Assembly (NCBI GenBank): GCA_934436435.1
Contig: CAKSAN010000003.1
Span: forward strand, 203,009 to 267,008
Source of the DNA: an uncultured Acetatifactor sp.
GTDB taxonomy: Bacteria > Bacillota > Clostridia > Lachnospirales > Lachnospiraceae
Reading direction: 5' to 3'
DNA length: 64,000 bases
The notes under the pieces are model-generated. The model was not told the origin of the DNA, did not search any database, and was given only the letters and a program-made list of their open reading frames with translations. Within the stretch, counting starts at the first letter, position 1; every line of letters begins with the position of its first letter. The translations under genes and the position numbers were made by a program. Positions 30,491 to 39,163 of the stretch are shown piece by piece.

Positions 30491-31714
30491 ATGACGACTT
30501 CAATCAGCGAGATCCGTAAGGATTTTCCTCTGCTTAGGAATAACGATGTGATTTATCTCGACACGGCGGCGACTTCCCAGAAGCCGTCCTGTGTTCTGGA
30601 AGCAGAGAGAACATTTTATGAAAAATACAATGCCAATCCCCTGCGCGGATTATACGAGCTGGGAGAGGCGGCGACGGAAAAATACGAAGAGGCCAGAGAG
30701 ACGGTAAGAGAGTTTCTGAATGCGAAGGAAGCGGCAGAGATCATATTCGTCCGCAATGCCACGGAAGCATTGAATCTGGTGGCTTACAGTCTGGGATCCC
30801 TGGTGCTGAAGCCCGGGGATGAGATCCTCGTGAGCATCATGGAGCACCACAGCAATCTTCTGCCCTGGCAGCAGGCGGCAGCCAGAACCGGAGCTGTGGT
30901 AAGATATTTAGAGTGCACCGAGGACGGCAAATATACCGAGGAAGCATTCCGCGCAGCGTTGAGTGACCGTACGAAGATCGTGGCCATGACCCAGGTATCC
31001 AATGTACTGGGCTGTAAAAATGACATCAAGCGTTTTGCGCGGATCGCTCATGAGGCCGGTGCTTATTTTGTGGCGGATGGAGCCCAGAGCGTTCCCCATA
31101 TGGCAGTGGATGTACAGGATCTGGATGTGGATTTTCTGGCATTTTCCGGGCACAAGATGTATGCTCCCATGGGAATCGGTGCGTTATATGCCAAGAGAGA
31201 GCTGCTGGAGAAGATGCCTCCGTTTTTATGCGGTGGCGAAATGATCGATTCCGTCAGCCGTACCGGAGCCGTGTGGGCGGAAGTACCCCACAAGTTCGAG
31301 GCCGGTACCGTAAACGGCGCCGGAGCCTATGCATTGGCAGAAGCCATCCGCTATGTGCAGAAGATCGGCTTTGATTTCATCGAAGAGAGAGAAGCGAAGC
31401 TGACAGCCCTGCTGATGGATGGCATGAAGGAGATCCCTGCGGTACACATTCTGGGATCCCAGAAAGCGGAGGATCATCACGGCATCGTGACTTTCAAGGT
31501 GGAGGGTGTGCATCCCCATGATGTGGCATCTATTCTGGACGCGGATCATATCGCGGTCCGGGCGGGACATCACTGTGCCCAGCCGTTATTGCAGCATCTG
31601 AAAGTATTGTCCACCACCAGAGTAAGCCTTGGCGTTTACAATACAGAAGAAGAGATTCAGGCATTTTTAACAAGTCTTGCAAAGATAAGGAGACAGATGG
31701 GCTATGGAGAATAA
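30491..31714 (+). CDS. sufS: Cysteine desulfurase SufS
   Basis: A 407-residue class V PLP enzyme; ATG 30491 follows AGGAGG. Markers: YLDTAATSQKP, FVRNATEALNLVAYSLG, EHHSNLLPWQ, PLP lysine in FLAFSGHKMYAPMGIGALY, and the active-site cysteine in AVRAGHHCAQPL (RxGHHC), which identifies the SufS (group II) type. It takes sulfur from L-cysteine as a persulfide and hands it to SufU. Its end overlaps sufU by 11 bases, fitting tight coupling of donor and acceptor. Confidence 0.97.
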   Translation: MTTSISEIRKDFPLLRNNDVIYLDTAATSQKPSCVLEAERTFYEKYNANPLRGLYELGEAATEKYEEARETVREFLNAKEAAEIIFVRNATEALNLVAYSLGSLVLKPGDEILVSIMEHHSNLLPWQQAAARTGAVVRYLECTEDGKYTEEAFRAALSDRTKIVAMTQVSNVLGCKNDIKRFARIAHEAGAYFVADGAQSVPHMAVDVQDLDVDFLAFSGHKMYAPMGIGALYAKRELLEKMPPFLCGGEMIDSVSRTGAVWAEVPHKFEAGTVNGAGAYALAEAIRYVQKIGFDFIEEREAKLTALLMDGMKEIPAVHILGSQKAEDHHGIVTFKVEGVHPHDVASILDADHIAVRAGHHCAQPLLQHLKVLSTTRVSLGVYNTEEEIQAFLTSLAKIRRQMGYGE

Positions 31715-32135
31715 GACATTTTATAATGAGATCCTGACGGAGCACAATCTGCATCCGTATCACAAACATAAGCTGGAGGATGCAAATCTGGTACTGGAAG
31801 GTGTCAATCCCAGCTGCGGCGACGATATTTTTCTGGAACTGAAAGTAGAGGACGGTGTAGTCGTGGATGGATCTTTTGAAGGAGACGGCTGTGCCATTTC
31901 CCAGGCTTCCGCAGACATGATGCTGGAACTGGTCATCGGCAGAAGCAAAGAGGAAGCACTGCATCTGGCAGATCTGTTCTTAAAGATGATCAAGGGAAGC
32001 ATTACCGAGGAAGAGAGGGATGAACTGGAAGAAGCCTCTGTATTGCAGGATATCGCCCACATGCCCGCCCGGGTAAAATGCGCGGTACTGGGCTGGCACA
32101 CTATGCAGGAGTTACTAAAAACAGAAGAAAATTAG
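31704..32135 (+). CDS. sufU: Sulfur-transfer protein SufU
   Basis: A 143-residue IscU-like protein starting inside sufS. The zinc ligands are present: NPSCGDDIFLEL with Cys and Asp, GDGCAISQASADMML, and VKCAVLGWHTM. The SufU-type insertion between the second and third cysteine region (GSITEEERDELEEASVLQDI) distinguishes it from scaffold IscU. SufU accepts persulfide sulfur from SufS and passes it to the SufBCD machinery. A weak hairpin AGCTG/CAGCT with TTTTTG around 32133-32175 probably ends the operon. Confidence 0.95.
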   Translation: MENKTFYNEILTEHNLHPYHKHKLEDANLVLEGVNPSCGDDIFLELKVEDGVVVDGSFEGDGCAISQASADMMLELVIGRSKEEALHLADLFLKMIKGSITEEERDELEEASVLQDIAHMPARVKCAVLGWHTMQELLKTEEN

Positions 32136-32219
32136 CTGATTATAAGATAAAGATACATCTTGCACAGCTTTTTGGGATACGCTACAATAAATGCAGGTGT
32201 ACAAAAATGGGGGCTGCGC

Positions 32220-32549
32220 ATGGAGACTATCATTGAATTGCTGGAAAATCTTATGAACAATATCGTGCAGGTGGCGATACTGTTTTTTGAATTTGTCGGA
32301 GTGATCGTTATTATTCTCTCCGGTCTGAAGGGCTTTTACAATTATGTGCGACGGGTGCCGGAGATGAAGATCACTTTGGCGCAGGGACTTGCTGTGGGGC
32401 TGGAATTCAAGCTGTGCAGTGAAATCCTCAAGACCGTTATTGTCAGGGACTGGAAGGAGATCGTTACCGTAGCCGGGATTATCGGCCTCAGAGCGGCCCT
32501 GACCTTCCTGATCCACTGGGAGATCAAAGAAGAGAAGACTCATTCTTAA
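32220..32549 (+). CDS. DUF1622 family membrane protein
   Basis: A 109-residue membrane protein with about three helices: VQVAILFFEFVGVIVIILSG, then a hydrophilic loop (YNYVRRVPEMKITLAQGLAV), LEFKLCSEILKTV, and VTVAGIIGLRAALTFLIHWE. The order and the conserved R-LA-GL-LEFKL-EIL stretch match DUF1622, a widespread family of unknown function. ATG 32220 is close to a GGGGGC stretch, so the site is weak. Closed by a strong terminator. Confidence 0.85.
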   Translation: METIIELLENLMNNIVQVAILFFEFVGVIVIILSGLKGFYNYVRRVPEMKITLAQGLAVGLEFKLCSEILKTVIVRDWKEIVTVAGIIGLRAALTFLIHWEIKEEKTHS

Positions 32550-32584
32550 AAAATCCGGAGACAACGAAATGTCTCCGGATTTTT
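32548..32584. terminator. Bidirectional intrinsic terminator
   Basis: AAAAATCCGGAGAC (32549-32562) pairs exactly with GTCTCCGGATTTTT (32571-32584); serves the DUF1622 gene and the convergent EAL gene. Confidence 0.92.
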
Positions 32585-32615
32585 AAATCAAGTAATCTAT
32601 GGATGTCCCCTGGAA

Positions 32616-34541
32616 TCAGACATGTGTCAGGAACCGGGGCAATTCTTCCATGGGAATCGGCTTTGAGAACTTATAGCCCTGTAAATAATCCGCATGACTG
32701 GCAATACACAGTGCCTCCTGTTCCTCGGTTTCGACACCTTCATACAGTACCTTGTAGCCCAATCGCTCGAAAGCAGCGGAAAAATAGCTGACCAGAAAGC
32801 GGGAGTTGGCATCCTGATCGGCCATCAGTAAGAGGCTTCGGTCAAATTTGACCACATCCAGTTTCAGGCTTAAGATCCGGTCGAAGTTGGAGTAACCGGT
32901 TCCGAAGTCATCCAGATAGGTACATACTCCCAGCTTCTTGAATTCATTGACGCATTCCTGTACCAATTCATATTCCGTATCGTTCTGTGTCTCCGTAAAC
33001 TCTACGGCAATGGTGTGGAAATCGATTCCGGTGGCCTGCACGATGGATTTAAACTCTTCCATGAAATCTTTTTCGCCCAGTTCTTCCACAGAGAGGTTTA
33101 CGGATACCCGGGAGATCTGATAGCCCTCTTCCCGTATCTTTCGGATCTGACGGCAGGTTTTGTTCAGGATGATCATACTGAGGCGGTGAATGTAGCCGTA
33201 TTTTTCCGCCAGAGGAATAAAGCGATCCGGAAACACCAGCCCGGTCTGGGGCAGCCGCAGACGCATCAGGGATTCCGCGGTATCGTAAGTACCCGTGTGC
33301 ACATTGCGTACCGGCTGGCAATAGACCAGAACACGTTCATCGTCTAGGGAGCCATGGTCTGCGATGTCTTTCAGCTGGGTTCTGATATAGTACATTTCTT
33401 TGTAGGACTGATAGTCCTCCTCTCCGAAGACACGATAGGAATTCTGTGTCACTTTTTCGGAAAAGTAATTGAATACATCGTAGAACTGTTCCAGATTCTC
33501 GCAAAAATCCAGATGATCGAAGAGCACCAGTTTATAGGGAAGTTTATATTCTTCATAATACTGTTGAAACACTTTTTTGATCAGGGAGACCGCACGTTCT
33601 GTGGCATCCGGTATATTGTGGCTGTCTACTGCCAGAACGAAGAAGCTGGTGGAGGGATTGAACAGCATACCCTTGCGGAAATAATCCGTCCAGAAGTCGT
33701 AAAACAGTTTTCCCATTTCCTCGGTCACCACATATTCGAAATCCATATCAAAGCGCAGACACAGGTAGTAGGTATCCTGAGAGGTATGCTTCTGCTGCCG
33801 CAGGTATTCGTCCAGAGAAGCGGAACCCAGAGCACCGGTCTTCGGGTCGTAGGCATTGGCATGAAGCATGTAGAGGACCACCAGAAGCGGCAGAAAATAG
33901 GTGGTGGCCAGGAAAGAAGTCGTATTCATGGAGGTCTCCAACACTACGATGCCGGCGCATACCGCTTCTGTAAATAAAAGCATATGAAACAGTTCGGTGG
34001 GAAGTCTGCGTTTATAACGGATCAACAGGAACAGGATAAAAGCCAGGTACAAAAGATAGCCTGTCATAAAGGGAGTCAGAAGCATTTTTTCATACCAGGT
34101 TCCGTAATGATCCTGCTGAAAGCCCCATCCTGTCAGGGGAGCCAGAATATCCGCCGTTCCGAAGACGAGCAGAATGCCGAGGGACAGTGCACGGAGCTTT
34201 CTTGCTGTCTTTTCCGGGAAGACGATCAGTATTTTCAGGTAAGAAATGTAGAGGCAGAACAGGGACAGAAGACTGATATGGTAGACTGTCCGAAGGATCC
34301 AGAGAAGGGAATTCTGCCGGGAAAAAAGGTCGGTATAATAAAAGGCGATATTGGAAACCGCGGCAATGAAGAGCAGGCCAAAACAGAATTTGAAGATTCT
34401 GAAAGTCTGACTTTTTTTGACGAAAGTCTGTCGGATCAGCAACAGTGCCAGAAGACACTGGATCACCAACAGAAAATCCCCTACGGGAGAGTAACTGTGT
34501 ATGACGATGTGATTCGTGGACATCCATAAATGCAGACCCAT
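32616..34541 (-). CDS. Membrane-bound EAL-domain c-di-GMP phosphodiesterase
   Basis: A 641-residue protein; the start at 34541 follows AGAGGAG, and the 21 residues upstream are excluded. Residues ~1-225 hold seven or eight hydrophobic helices, a 7TM-like sensor. A degenerate GGDEF-like domain follows (DPKTGALGSASLDEYLRQQK; no GGDEF motif), then an EAL domain: VYCQPVRNV with ESLMRLR in place of E-A-L, TETQNDTEYELV, DDFGTGYSNFDRILSLKLDV, and EGVETEEQ. Key metal-binding acids appear present, so it should degrade c-di-GMP. In a flagellated host this would favour motility over attachment. Confidence 0.9.
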   Translation of the reverse strand: MGLHLWMSTNHIVIHSYSPVGDFLLVIQCLLALLLIRQTFVKKSQTFRIFKFCFGLLFIAAVSNIAFYYTDLFSRQNSLLWILRTVYHISLLSLFCLYISYLKILIVFPEKTARKLRALSLGILLVFGTADILAPLTGWGFQQDHYGTWYEKMLLTPFMTGYLLYLAFILFLLIRYKRRLPTELFHMLLFTEAVCAGIVVLETSMNTTSFLATTYFLPLLVVLYMLHANAYDPKTGALGSASLDEYLRQQKHTSQDTYYLCLRFDMDFEYVVTEEMGKLFYDFWTDYFRKGMLFNPSTSFFVLAVDSHNIPDATERAVSLIKKVFQQYYEEYKLPYKLVLFDHLDFCENLEQFYDVFNYFSEKVTQNSYRVFGEEDYQSYKEMYYIRTQLKDIADHGSLDDERVLVYCQPVRNVHTGTYDTAESLMRLRLPQTGLVFPDRFIPLAEKYGYIHRLSMIILNKTCRQIRKIREEGYQISRVSVNLSVEELGEKDFMEEFKSIVQATGIDFHTIAVEFTETQNDTEYELVQECVNEFKKLGVCTYLDDFGTGYSNFDRILSLKLDVVKFDRSLLLMADQDANSRFLVSYFSAAFERLGYKVLYEGVETEEQEALCIASHADYLQGYKFSKPIPMEELPRFLTHV

Positions 34542-34682
34542 AAAAGTTCTCCTCTTTGGTAATGTAGAAAATAAATATAACAAAATGATTGTACAATATA
34601 CCATAAGAGGAGAATTTTGTCAGCGGGGAAATAATAGGAAATTAGTACTATTTTTAAGGCGAATGAGTCGACCTGCATTTTT

Positions 34683-35525
34683 TTAGTGCTCAAAGAAAGC
34701 GACGGCAACGGCACCGGGGCCCACATGGGTTCCGATAGTAGCTCCCAGAGTGCTGACGGGGAGTTCTCTGGCATAAGTTTTCCAGAGATGCTCGCTGTCG
34801 CAAATGTATTTCTGCAAAAGCTCATCGCTCAGACCGGTATAGCCCAGGCAGAAGGGCTTGGAGAAATCCACACCGTCTGCCTTTTCGATCTCACGGATCA
34901 GAAAGTTACTTCCGTTCCTGGAACCACGGGCTTTACCCAACAGGATGATCTCGCCGTCGGAAACAGCTACCACGGGTTTGATGGCTAATGCACCGCCGAT
35001 AAAAGCTACGGTGGGGGAAATGCGTCCGCCCTTTTTCAAATATTCCAGAGTGTCTAAGAGCCCCATGGTATGGATCTTATGTTTCTGATTTTCCAGGGTG
35101 TTCACGATTTCTTCCGCGGTCATGCCCTGATCCTTTAACTGCATACCGTATTCCACCAGAATGCGTTCTCCGATGGTGGCATTCAGGCTGTCTACAACGA
35201 AGACTTTGCCTTTATAATCTTCTGCGGCAATCCGGGCACTCTGACAGGTACCGGACAGCTTGCTGGAAATCGTGATTACAATGACGGTTTCTCCGGCAGA
35301 AACGGCTTCTTCATATGCCTCCTCGAAGACAGCGGGGGATACCAGACTGGTGGTGGGTAGGGTATCGCATTCAATCAGTTTTTCGTAAAATTCCCTGTGA
35401 CTGATGGTAACACCGTCGGCATATTCCTCGTCGCCGAAGCGGATGTGCAGAGGCAGGATCGTGACGTCCTCCCTGGGATTGCTCATATCGGAAGCGGAGT
35501 CTGTAATAAAATGTATTTTTTCCAT
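34683..35525 (-). CDS. DegV family fatty-acid-binding protein
   Basis: A 280-residue DegV protein: ITDSASDM at the N-terminus, PTTSLVSPAVFEEAYEEA (TSQPSP-like loop), ITISSKLSGTCQSARIA, and VVDSLNATIGERILVEYG, then GGRISPTVAFIGGALAIKPV and the C-terminal GATIGTHVGPGAVAV. Members bind a single fatty acid and in Firmicutes can act as the FakB partner of the kinase FakA, though no FakA is in the window. Cytoplasmic. The adjacent regulator reads the same way but has its own promoter. Confidence 0.93.
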   Translation of the reverse strand: MEKIHFITDSASDMSNPREDVTILPLHIRFGDEEYADGVTISHREFYEKLIECDTLPTTSLVSPAVFEEAYEEAVSAGETVIVITISSKLSGTCQSARIAAEDYKGKVFVVDSLNATIGERILVEYGMQLKDQGMTAEEIVNTLENQKHKIHTMGLLDTLEYLKKGGRISPTVAFIGGALAIKPVVAVSDGEIILLGKARGSRNGSNFLIREIEKADGVDFSKPFCLGYTGLSDELLQKYICDSEHLWKTYARELPVSTLGATIGTHVGPGAVAVAFFEH

Positions 35526-35637
35526 AATAATATACCGGTCCTTTATTTTATGATTTTAAAATGCGCAGTTATTTCTGTTGCATGGCATTCCGTCGGGGAT
35601 GCCGATAGGTTTGCAGTGCAGATGCCGCCGAAGTCTG

Positions 35638-36108
35638 TTATTTCTCTGTGAGATGTTCCGACGGAAACCCGGCAAGATATTGTTCCAGGTTATGGGAGAT
35701 CCGTTCCAGGGAGTCATAGAGATTGATCCGCTGTTCCTCTGTCATGCCGTCTCCGCCGTGAGCCAGTGCGGAATAGATCCGGGAGCTGATCTTGCGGACA
35801 ACGGCACTGCCCTCCTCTGTCAGATAATACAGGGTGCGGTAGGAACGCTTGTGCTCAGGCAATTCGCAGGAGACCAGTCCCCTGACACTTAATTGACTTA
35901 AGGTACGGGAGATGGCGGCTTTGTCCTCCTTGCATAGTTCGGTCAGCTTCGTGGCGGTCAGCCCCTCCGGGTGCTTTCCCAGGTAATACAGACACATGGT
36001 GTAACCGGCCTTCAGATCCAACTGCCCCATTTCCAGTTCTTTCAGCTTTTGTAAATAACGGTGCAATTCCGTAATAGATACGACAAATCTTTCAAAGCGA
36101 TTCTCCAT
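35638..36108 (-). CDS. MarR-family transcriptional regulator
   Basis: A 156-residue winged-helix protein; start 36108 follows AGGAGG on the minus strand, discarding a 17-residue upstream extension. The MarR fold is clear: AGYTMCLYYLGKHPEGLTAT, KLTELCKEDKAAISRTLSQL for the recognition helix, and a wing with KRSYRTLYYLTEEGSAVV, then a C-terminal dimer helix. It likely represses its own gene and perhaps degV. Palindromes ATGTTGA...TCAACAT overlap its -35. The ligand is unknown. Confidence 0.9.
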   Translation of the reverse strand: MENRFERFVVSITELHRYLQKLKELEMGQLDLKAGYTMCLYYLGKHPEGLTATKLTELCKEDKAAISRTLSQLSVRGLVSCELPEHKRSYRTLYYLTEEGSAVVRKISSRIYSALAHGGDGMTEEQRINLYDSLERISHNLEQYLAGFPSEHLTEK

Positions 36109-36126
36109 GAATATTCCTCCTGTGAA

Positions 36127-36181
36127 ATGTTGACACAACAACTTTATGAAGTGTATCATATAGATGTTGATGTGTCAACAT
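36127..36181 (-). promoter_or_regulatory. marR promoter with two operator-like sites
   Basis: Minus-strand TTGACA, 17-base spacer, TACACT. The -35 lies inside the palindrome ATGTTGATGTGTCAACAT (36164-36181). A second related site ATGTTGACACAACA (36127-36140) lies downstream in the leader. Two sites on either side of the start point fit autorepression. Confidence 0.75.
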
Positions 36182-36191
36182 AATACAGAGC

Positions 36192-36225
36192 AAAAAAAGT
36201 ACCTTATCAATGAAGATAAGGTACT
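36192..36225 (-). terminator. Intrinsic terminator of the coiled-coil gene
   Basis: AGTACCTTATC (36198-36208) pairs with GATAAGGTACT (36215-36225); on the minus strand it is followed by seven T. Confidence 0.92.
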
Positions 36226-36237
36226 GATATAAACGAA

Positions 36238-36954
36238 CTATGCAATTTCCAGTCGCTGCTTTATTTTTCGAACATCATTTTCCAGTACATTAAGTCGGAC
36301 ACGAACCAGTTCATCATCATCTTTGACTTTTAATGCCTGATCAAATTTTCTGGACAGATCCAAATGGGCCTCTGCGATAGTACAGATATTACGGCAGACT
36401 TCATTCTCAAGAGTCAGCTCTATATTGGTGATTCTCTGATTCATGTCAGTCATGCAATATTCTACATTGCAAATCCTCTGATTCGTGTCAGTCATGCAAT
36501 GCTCTACATTGGTAACCCGCTGATTCATGTCAGTCATGCAATGTTCTACATTGGTAACCCGCTGATTCGTGTCAGTCATGCAATGTTCAATATTGGTAAC
36601 CCGCTGATCCATATGGGCATAACAGATTTCAAGATTGGAAACCCTTTGATCCAGACGGGCAATGGCTTCTTTGAGTTCAGCTGTTGTGGATTCCAGAGAG
36701 GTGACGCGCTGTTCCAGAGAGTCAAAGCGCTGCTCTAATATGTCAACACGGTTCTCTAACGAATCGAGACGCTGCTCCACCTTGTCGAGACGCTGCTCCA
36801 CCTTGTCGAGACGTTGCTCTACCTTGTCGAGGCGCTGCTCTACCTTATCCAGTCGTTGTTCTACTTTGTCAAGCCGCTGATCAATGCTGTCAAGCCTGCG
36901 ATCAATATGTTCTAATTTAATTACAATGGTTTCTAATAATTGGCGGTTAGTCAT
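36238..36954 (-). CDS. Repeat-built coiled-coil protein
   Basis: A 238-residue protein of almost pure heptads. Residues ~20-70 are repeats of DKVEQRL (plus-strand DNA 36765-36869, five 21-base units). Residues ~117-172 are repeats of a 14-residue unit, MTDTNQRVTNVEHC (36439-36606, four 42-base units), each with a cysteine. The C-terminus DDELVRVRLNVLENDVRKIK is another coil. No signal peptide or membrane helix, so it is cytoplasmic. Such proteins recur in Lachnospiraceae and vary in repeat number; function unknown. Own terminator, separated from marR, and divergent from the kinase at 37148. Confidence 0.75.
   Translation of the reverse strand: MTNRQLLETIVIKLEHIDRRLDSIDQRLDKVEQRLDKVEQRLDKVEQRLDKVEQRLDKVEQRLDSLENRVDILEQRFDSLEQRVTSLESTTAELKEAIARLDQRVSNLEICYAHMDQRVTNIEHCMTDTNQRVTNVEHCMTDMNQRVTNVEHCMTDTNQRICNVEYCMTDMNQRITNIELTLENEVCRNICTIAEAHLDLSRKFDQALKVKDDDELVRVRLNVLENDVRKIKQRLEIA
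36439..36606 (-). repeat. Four tandem 42-bp repeats inside the coiled-coil gene
   Basis: Units start at 36439, 36481, 36523 and 36565, each 42 bases, differing by a few substitutions. They code for two heptads ending in a cysteine. Confidence 0.9.
36765..36869 (-). repeat. Five tandem 21-bp repeats inside the coiled-coil gene
   Basis: Units of 21 bases from 36765, coding for DKVEQRL heptads; the first two are identical and later ones drift at third positions, suggesting recent copy-number change. Confidence 0.88.
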
Positions 36955-37064
36955 GAATGCTCCTCCTGTACAGGTATACTAGCATAGTTCCTGTGGCATG
37001 GCAATTGTGCAATACGGAGAAAAAGGTGGTTGTGCATTATCACGAAAAAAACTTTGATAAATAG

Positions 37065-37093
37065 TTGACAATCTTGAAAAATCGCGATATATC
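37065..37093 (+). promoter_or_regulatory. Sigma-A promoter of the P-loop kinase gene
   Basis: TTGACA (37065-37070), 17-base spacer, TATATC (37088-37093). Confidence 0.75.
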
Positions 37094-37147
37094 TAATGAA
37101 AAGGGGACGGCAGAATAGACAATATCTATCGGAAAGGAAGGACTTCT

Positions 37148-37765
37148 ATGGTAAAAAAATTAATTCTGGTAACTTCACCTCCTGCATGTGGGAAGACGTA
37201 TATTTCAAAGGCCCTGGCAAAGAGATTACAGCATGTCGTATATTTGGATAAAGATACTTTGATTACTTTATCAAAACAGATTTTTGCAGTAGCAGGACAG
37301 CCCTATGACAGAAGCAGTGATTTTTTTGAAAAAAATATCCGTGATTACGAATATGAATGTGTAGTAAATCTTGCCATGGAGGCATTGGATTATGATGATA
37401 TTGTATTAATTAATGCGCCCTTTACCCAGGAGATTCGCGATATGGATTACATCCGCAGGCTGAAGGCAAAGCTGGCGGAGAAAAATGCAACACTGGTAGT
37501 AGTGTGGGTAGAAACTTCGCCGGAGATCGTGCATGAGCGTATGATCTCCAGAAACTCCGATCGTGACACCTGGAAGCTGGCACATTGGGATGAATATATT
37601 GCATCCTGTGATTTCTCCATTCCGGAGAATCTGGATGATCCCAAGGTAAAAGATGACCTCATTCTGTTTAGGAATAATAACGAGGAAGAATTTGAAACTT
37701 CCATGCAGAATTGCCTGCATATTCTGGAAGAGACTATGAAAAAACTTCCTTCGCAGACGCAATAA
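37148..37765 (+). CDS. P-loop kinase-like AAA family protein
   Basis: A 205-residue protein with a GGAAAGGA site. Walker A is TSPPACGKTYISKALAKRL (G15-K16-T17), followed by VVYLDKDTL, an adenylate-kinase-like acceptor region, and DYDDIVLINAPFTQEIRD with a Walker B-like segment, then VVWVETSPEIVHERMISRNS as a lid with Arg residues. This layout resembles Zeta-toxin/gluconate-kinase-like small-molecule kinases. The substrate is unknown. No antitoxin gene adjoins it, so a toxin role is not supported. Confidence 0.8.
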   Translation: MVKKLILVTSPPACGKTYISKALAKRLQHVVYLDKDTLITLSKQIFAVAGQPYDRSSDFFEKNIRDYEYECVVNLAMEALDYDDIVLINAPFTQEIRDMDYIRRLKAKLAEKNATLVVVWVETSPEIVHERMISRNSDRDTWKLAHWDEYIASCDFSIPENLDDPKVKDDLILFRNNNEEEFETSMQNCLHILEETMKKLPSQTQ

Positions 37766-37899
37766 AGTATTCCGTTGGCTTTGTCAGAACCGGGCTTTTT
37801 CTATGTGCGGGAAAGAGCTCGCGGAGGGCAGCAGCTTTGCGACGGGTGGCGTAACAGGTTGTTATCTTTTATTGTGCATGGGAAGGCTTTGTGTTATTC

Positions 37900-37927
37900 T
37901 TGTGATAAATCAGTAGTGAATTATAAT
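37900..37927 (+). promoter_or_regulatory. Candidate promoter of the nucleotidase-kinase fusion gene
   Basis: TTGTGA (37900-37905), 16-base spacer, TATAAT (37922-37927), 27 bases before the ATG. The 37766-37899 stretch shows no supported gene. Confidence 0.6.
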
Positions 37928-37953
37928 AATGAGAATACAAAGAGGAACACAGC

Positions 37954-39078
37954 ATGCTAAGACCAAGCATCGGTATCGACTGGGACGACGTTACCGCCCC
38001 GTTTAACAGTATCGCCATCCGCATGGCCAATGAAAAATATCATCCAAGGGACCCTTACCGCATGGAAGAGATCACTTCCTGGGCGAATGAGGGAAGAACT
38101 TCGGTGATCAAAGAATTTTATAACGATCCGGAACTGTACCGGAGGCAGATTCCCACGGAGGAAACGAAGCGGGGGATCCGTCGGCTGATGCAGATCGCGG
38201 ATGTTTTTTTTATTACAGCGGTGTCCCCGCATTTTATGGGAGTGCGGGCGGAGCAGATCATGACCCAGTTCCCGGAGCTTCCACCGGAAAATATTATTCT
38301 GGGAAGCGCCAAGGACCGTGTCCATTTCGATATCGTACTGGACGATGCCATTCACAATATTCTGGAGAGCAAGGCGGAGTATCCGGTGTTGATGCGGAAG
38401 CCCTGGAATGCCAAAATGACGGGGCTGCTGTCCGTAAACACCATGGCGGAATTTGTATCTCTGGTGAAACAGATCATGAAAGCCTCCACCTCGAAGACAG
38501 AGAAGATCACCGCCCCGGCAGTGCTGGCGCTGGTGGGACCTTCCGGCTCCGGCAAACGGGAGATCACGGAAGCTCTGTGCGGTGGCAGCGGTACAGACAC
38601 GACCGTAGACCCGGGGAGTGGGGAGATCTTCGTCCGCCCGGTGAACTACTGCACGGAACCGGGACGTTATGGACATCAGTATGTCCCGGAGGAAGCCTTC
38701 GACCGGATGAACTTTTTTGAAAAAACAGCCTACGCCGGGGTGCGGTACGGCACACGGAAGGAAGATATTCAGGCTCTGTTGGATCAGGGGAAATTTGCCG
38801 TGATCCCCGTGGACATGTGCGGCGCCATTGCCATGAAGCGTTCTTTTCCCACCCATATTATTTATGTGGCGAGAGACAAAGAAAAGCTGATCGCCGACAT
38901 CATCGATTCTGACTACGATACCGAGGAAAAGACTCTGCGGATCCTGTCCATTGATGCGGAGAAGCGCAACCGCAAGATCTGTGATTACGTGATCCATAAC
39001 GATATCATAGATGGAGAACGGGTCAGCGGAGCGGAAGAGATCCGGCGGCTGATCCTGCTGGAAGGCGAAAAACACTGA
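37954..39078 (+). CDS. 5'-nucleotidase (NT5C-like HAD) fused to guanylate kinase-like domain
   Basis: A 374-residue two-domain protein. Residues 1-~170 resemble NT5C/YqfW HAD phosphatases: GIDWDDVTAPFN with D9-x-D11 as nucleophile and acid, TAVSPHFMGVRAEQ (motif II), and FDIVLDDAIHNILES (motif III/IV). Residues ~190-374 look like a guanylate kinase: P-loop ALVGPSGSGKREITEAL at ~192-201, GHQYVPEEAFDRM (lid side), AVIPVDMCGAIAMKRSFPTH (a typical Gmk strand), then YVARDKEKLIADII. A dephosphorylating and a phosphorylating domain in one chain suggests nucleotide balance or recycling. The guanylate-kinase part lacks some catalytic arginines that I could not place. No strong ribosome site before ATG. 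Confidence 0.75.
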   Translation: MLRPSIGIDWDDVTAPFNSIAIRMANEKYHPRDPYRMEEITSWANEGRTSVIKEFYNDPELYRRQIPTEETKRGIRRLMQIADVFFITAVSPHFMGVRAEQIMTQFPELPPENIILGSAKDRVHFDIVLDDAIHNILESKAEYPVLMRKPWNAKMTGLLSVNTMAEFVSLVKQIMKASTSKTEKITAPAVLALVGPSGSGKREITEALCGGSGTDTTVDPGSGEIFVRPVNYCTEPGRYGHQYVPEEAFDRMNFFEKTAYAGVRYGTRKEDIQALLDQGKFAVIPVDMCGAIAMKRSFPTHIIYVARDKEKLIADIIDSDYDTEEKTLRILSIDAEKRNRKICDYVIHNDIIDGERVSGAEEIRRLILLEGEKH

Positions 39079-39163
39079 AATGTGCCGGGGACAATGCCCC
39101 TGGAAAACAGAACAGGGATGCACAAAAACCGGACAGAGAAAGAGCGGGGCGGAATGTACACGT

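Noticed and set aside
36439..36869. Regular repeats that could suggest a CRISPR array
   Set aside because: The 42-bp and 21-bp units are contiguous, without unique spacers, and encode heptads of an open gene; no cas genes are nearby.
37148..37765. Zeta-type toxin
   Set aside because: The P-loop kinase fold fits, but no epsilon-like antitoxin gene adjoins it, and the gene has its own ordinary promoter.
37775..37960. 61-codon frame between the P-loop kinase and the nucleotidase fusion
   Set aside because: No ribosome site, low-quality composition, and it overlaps the promoter and start of the next gene.
37957..39123. 388-codon minus-strand frame opposite the nucleotidase fusion
   Set aside because: Shadow of a well-supported gene; no start signal and no domain.
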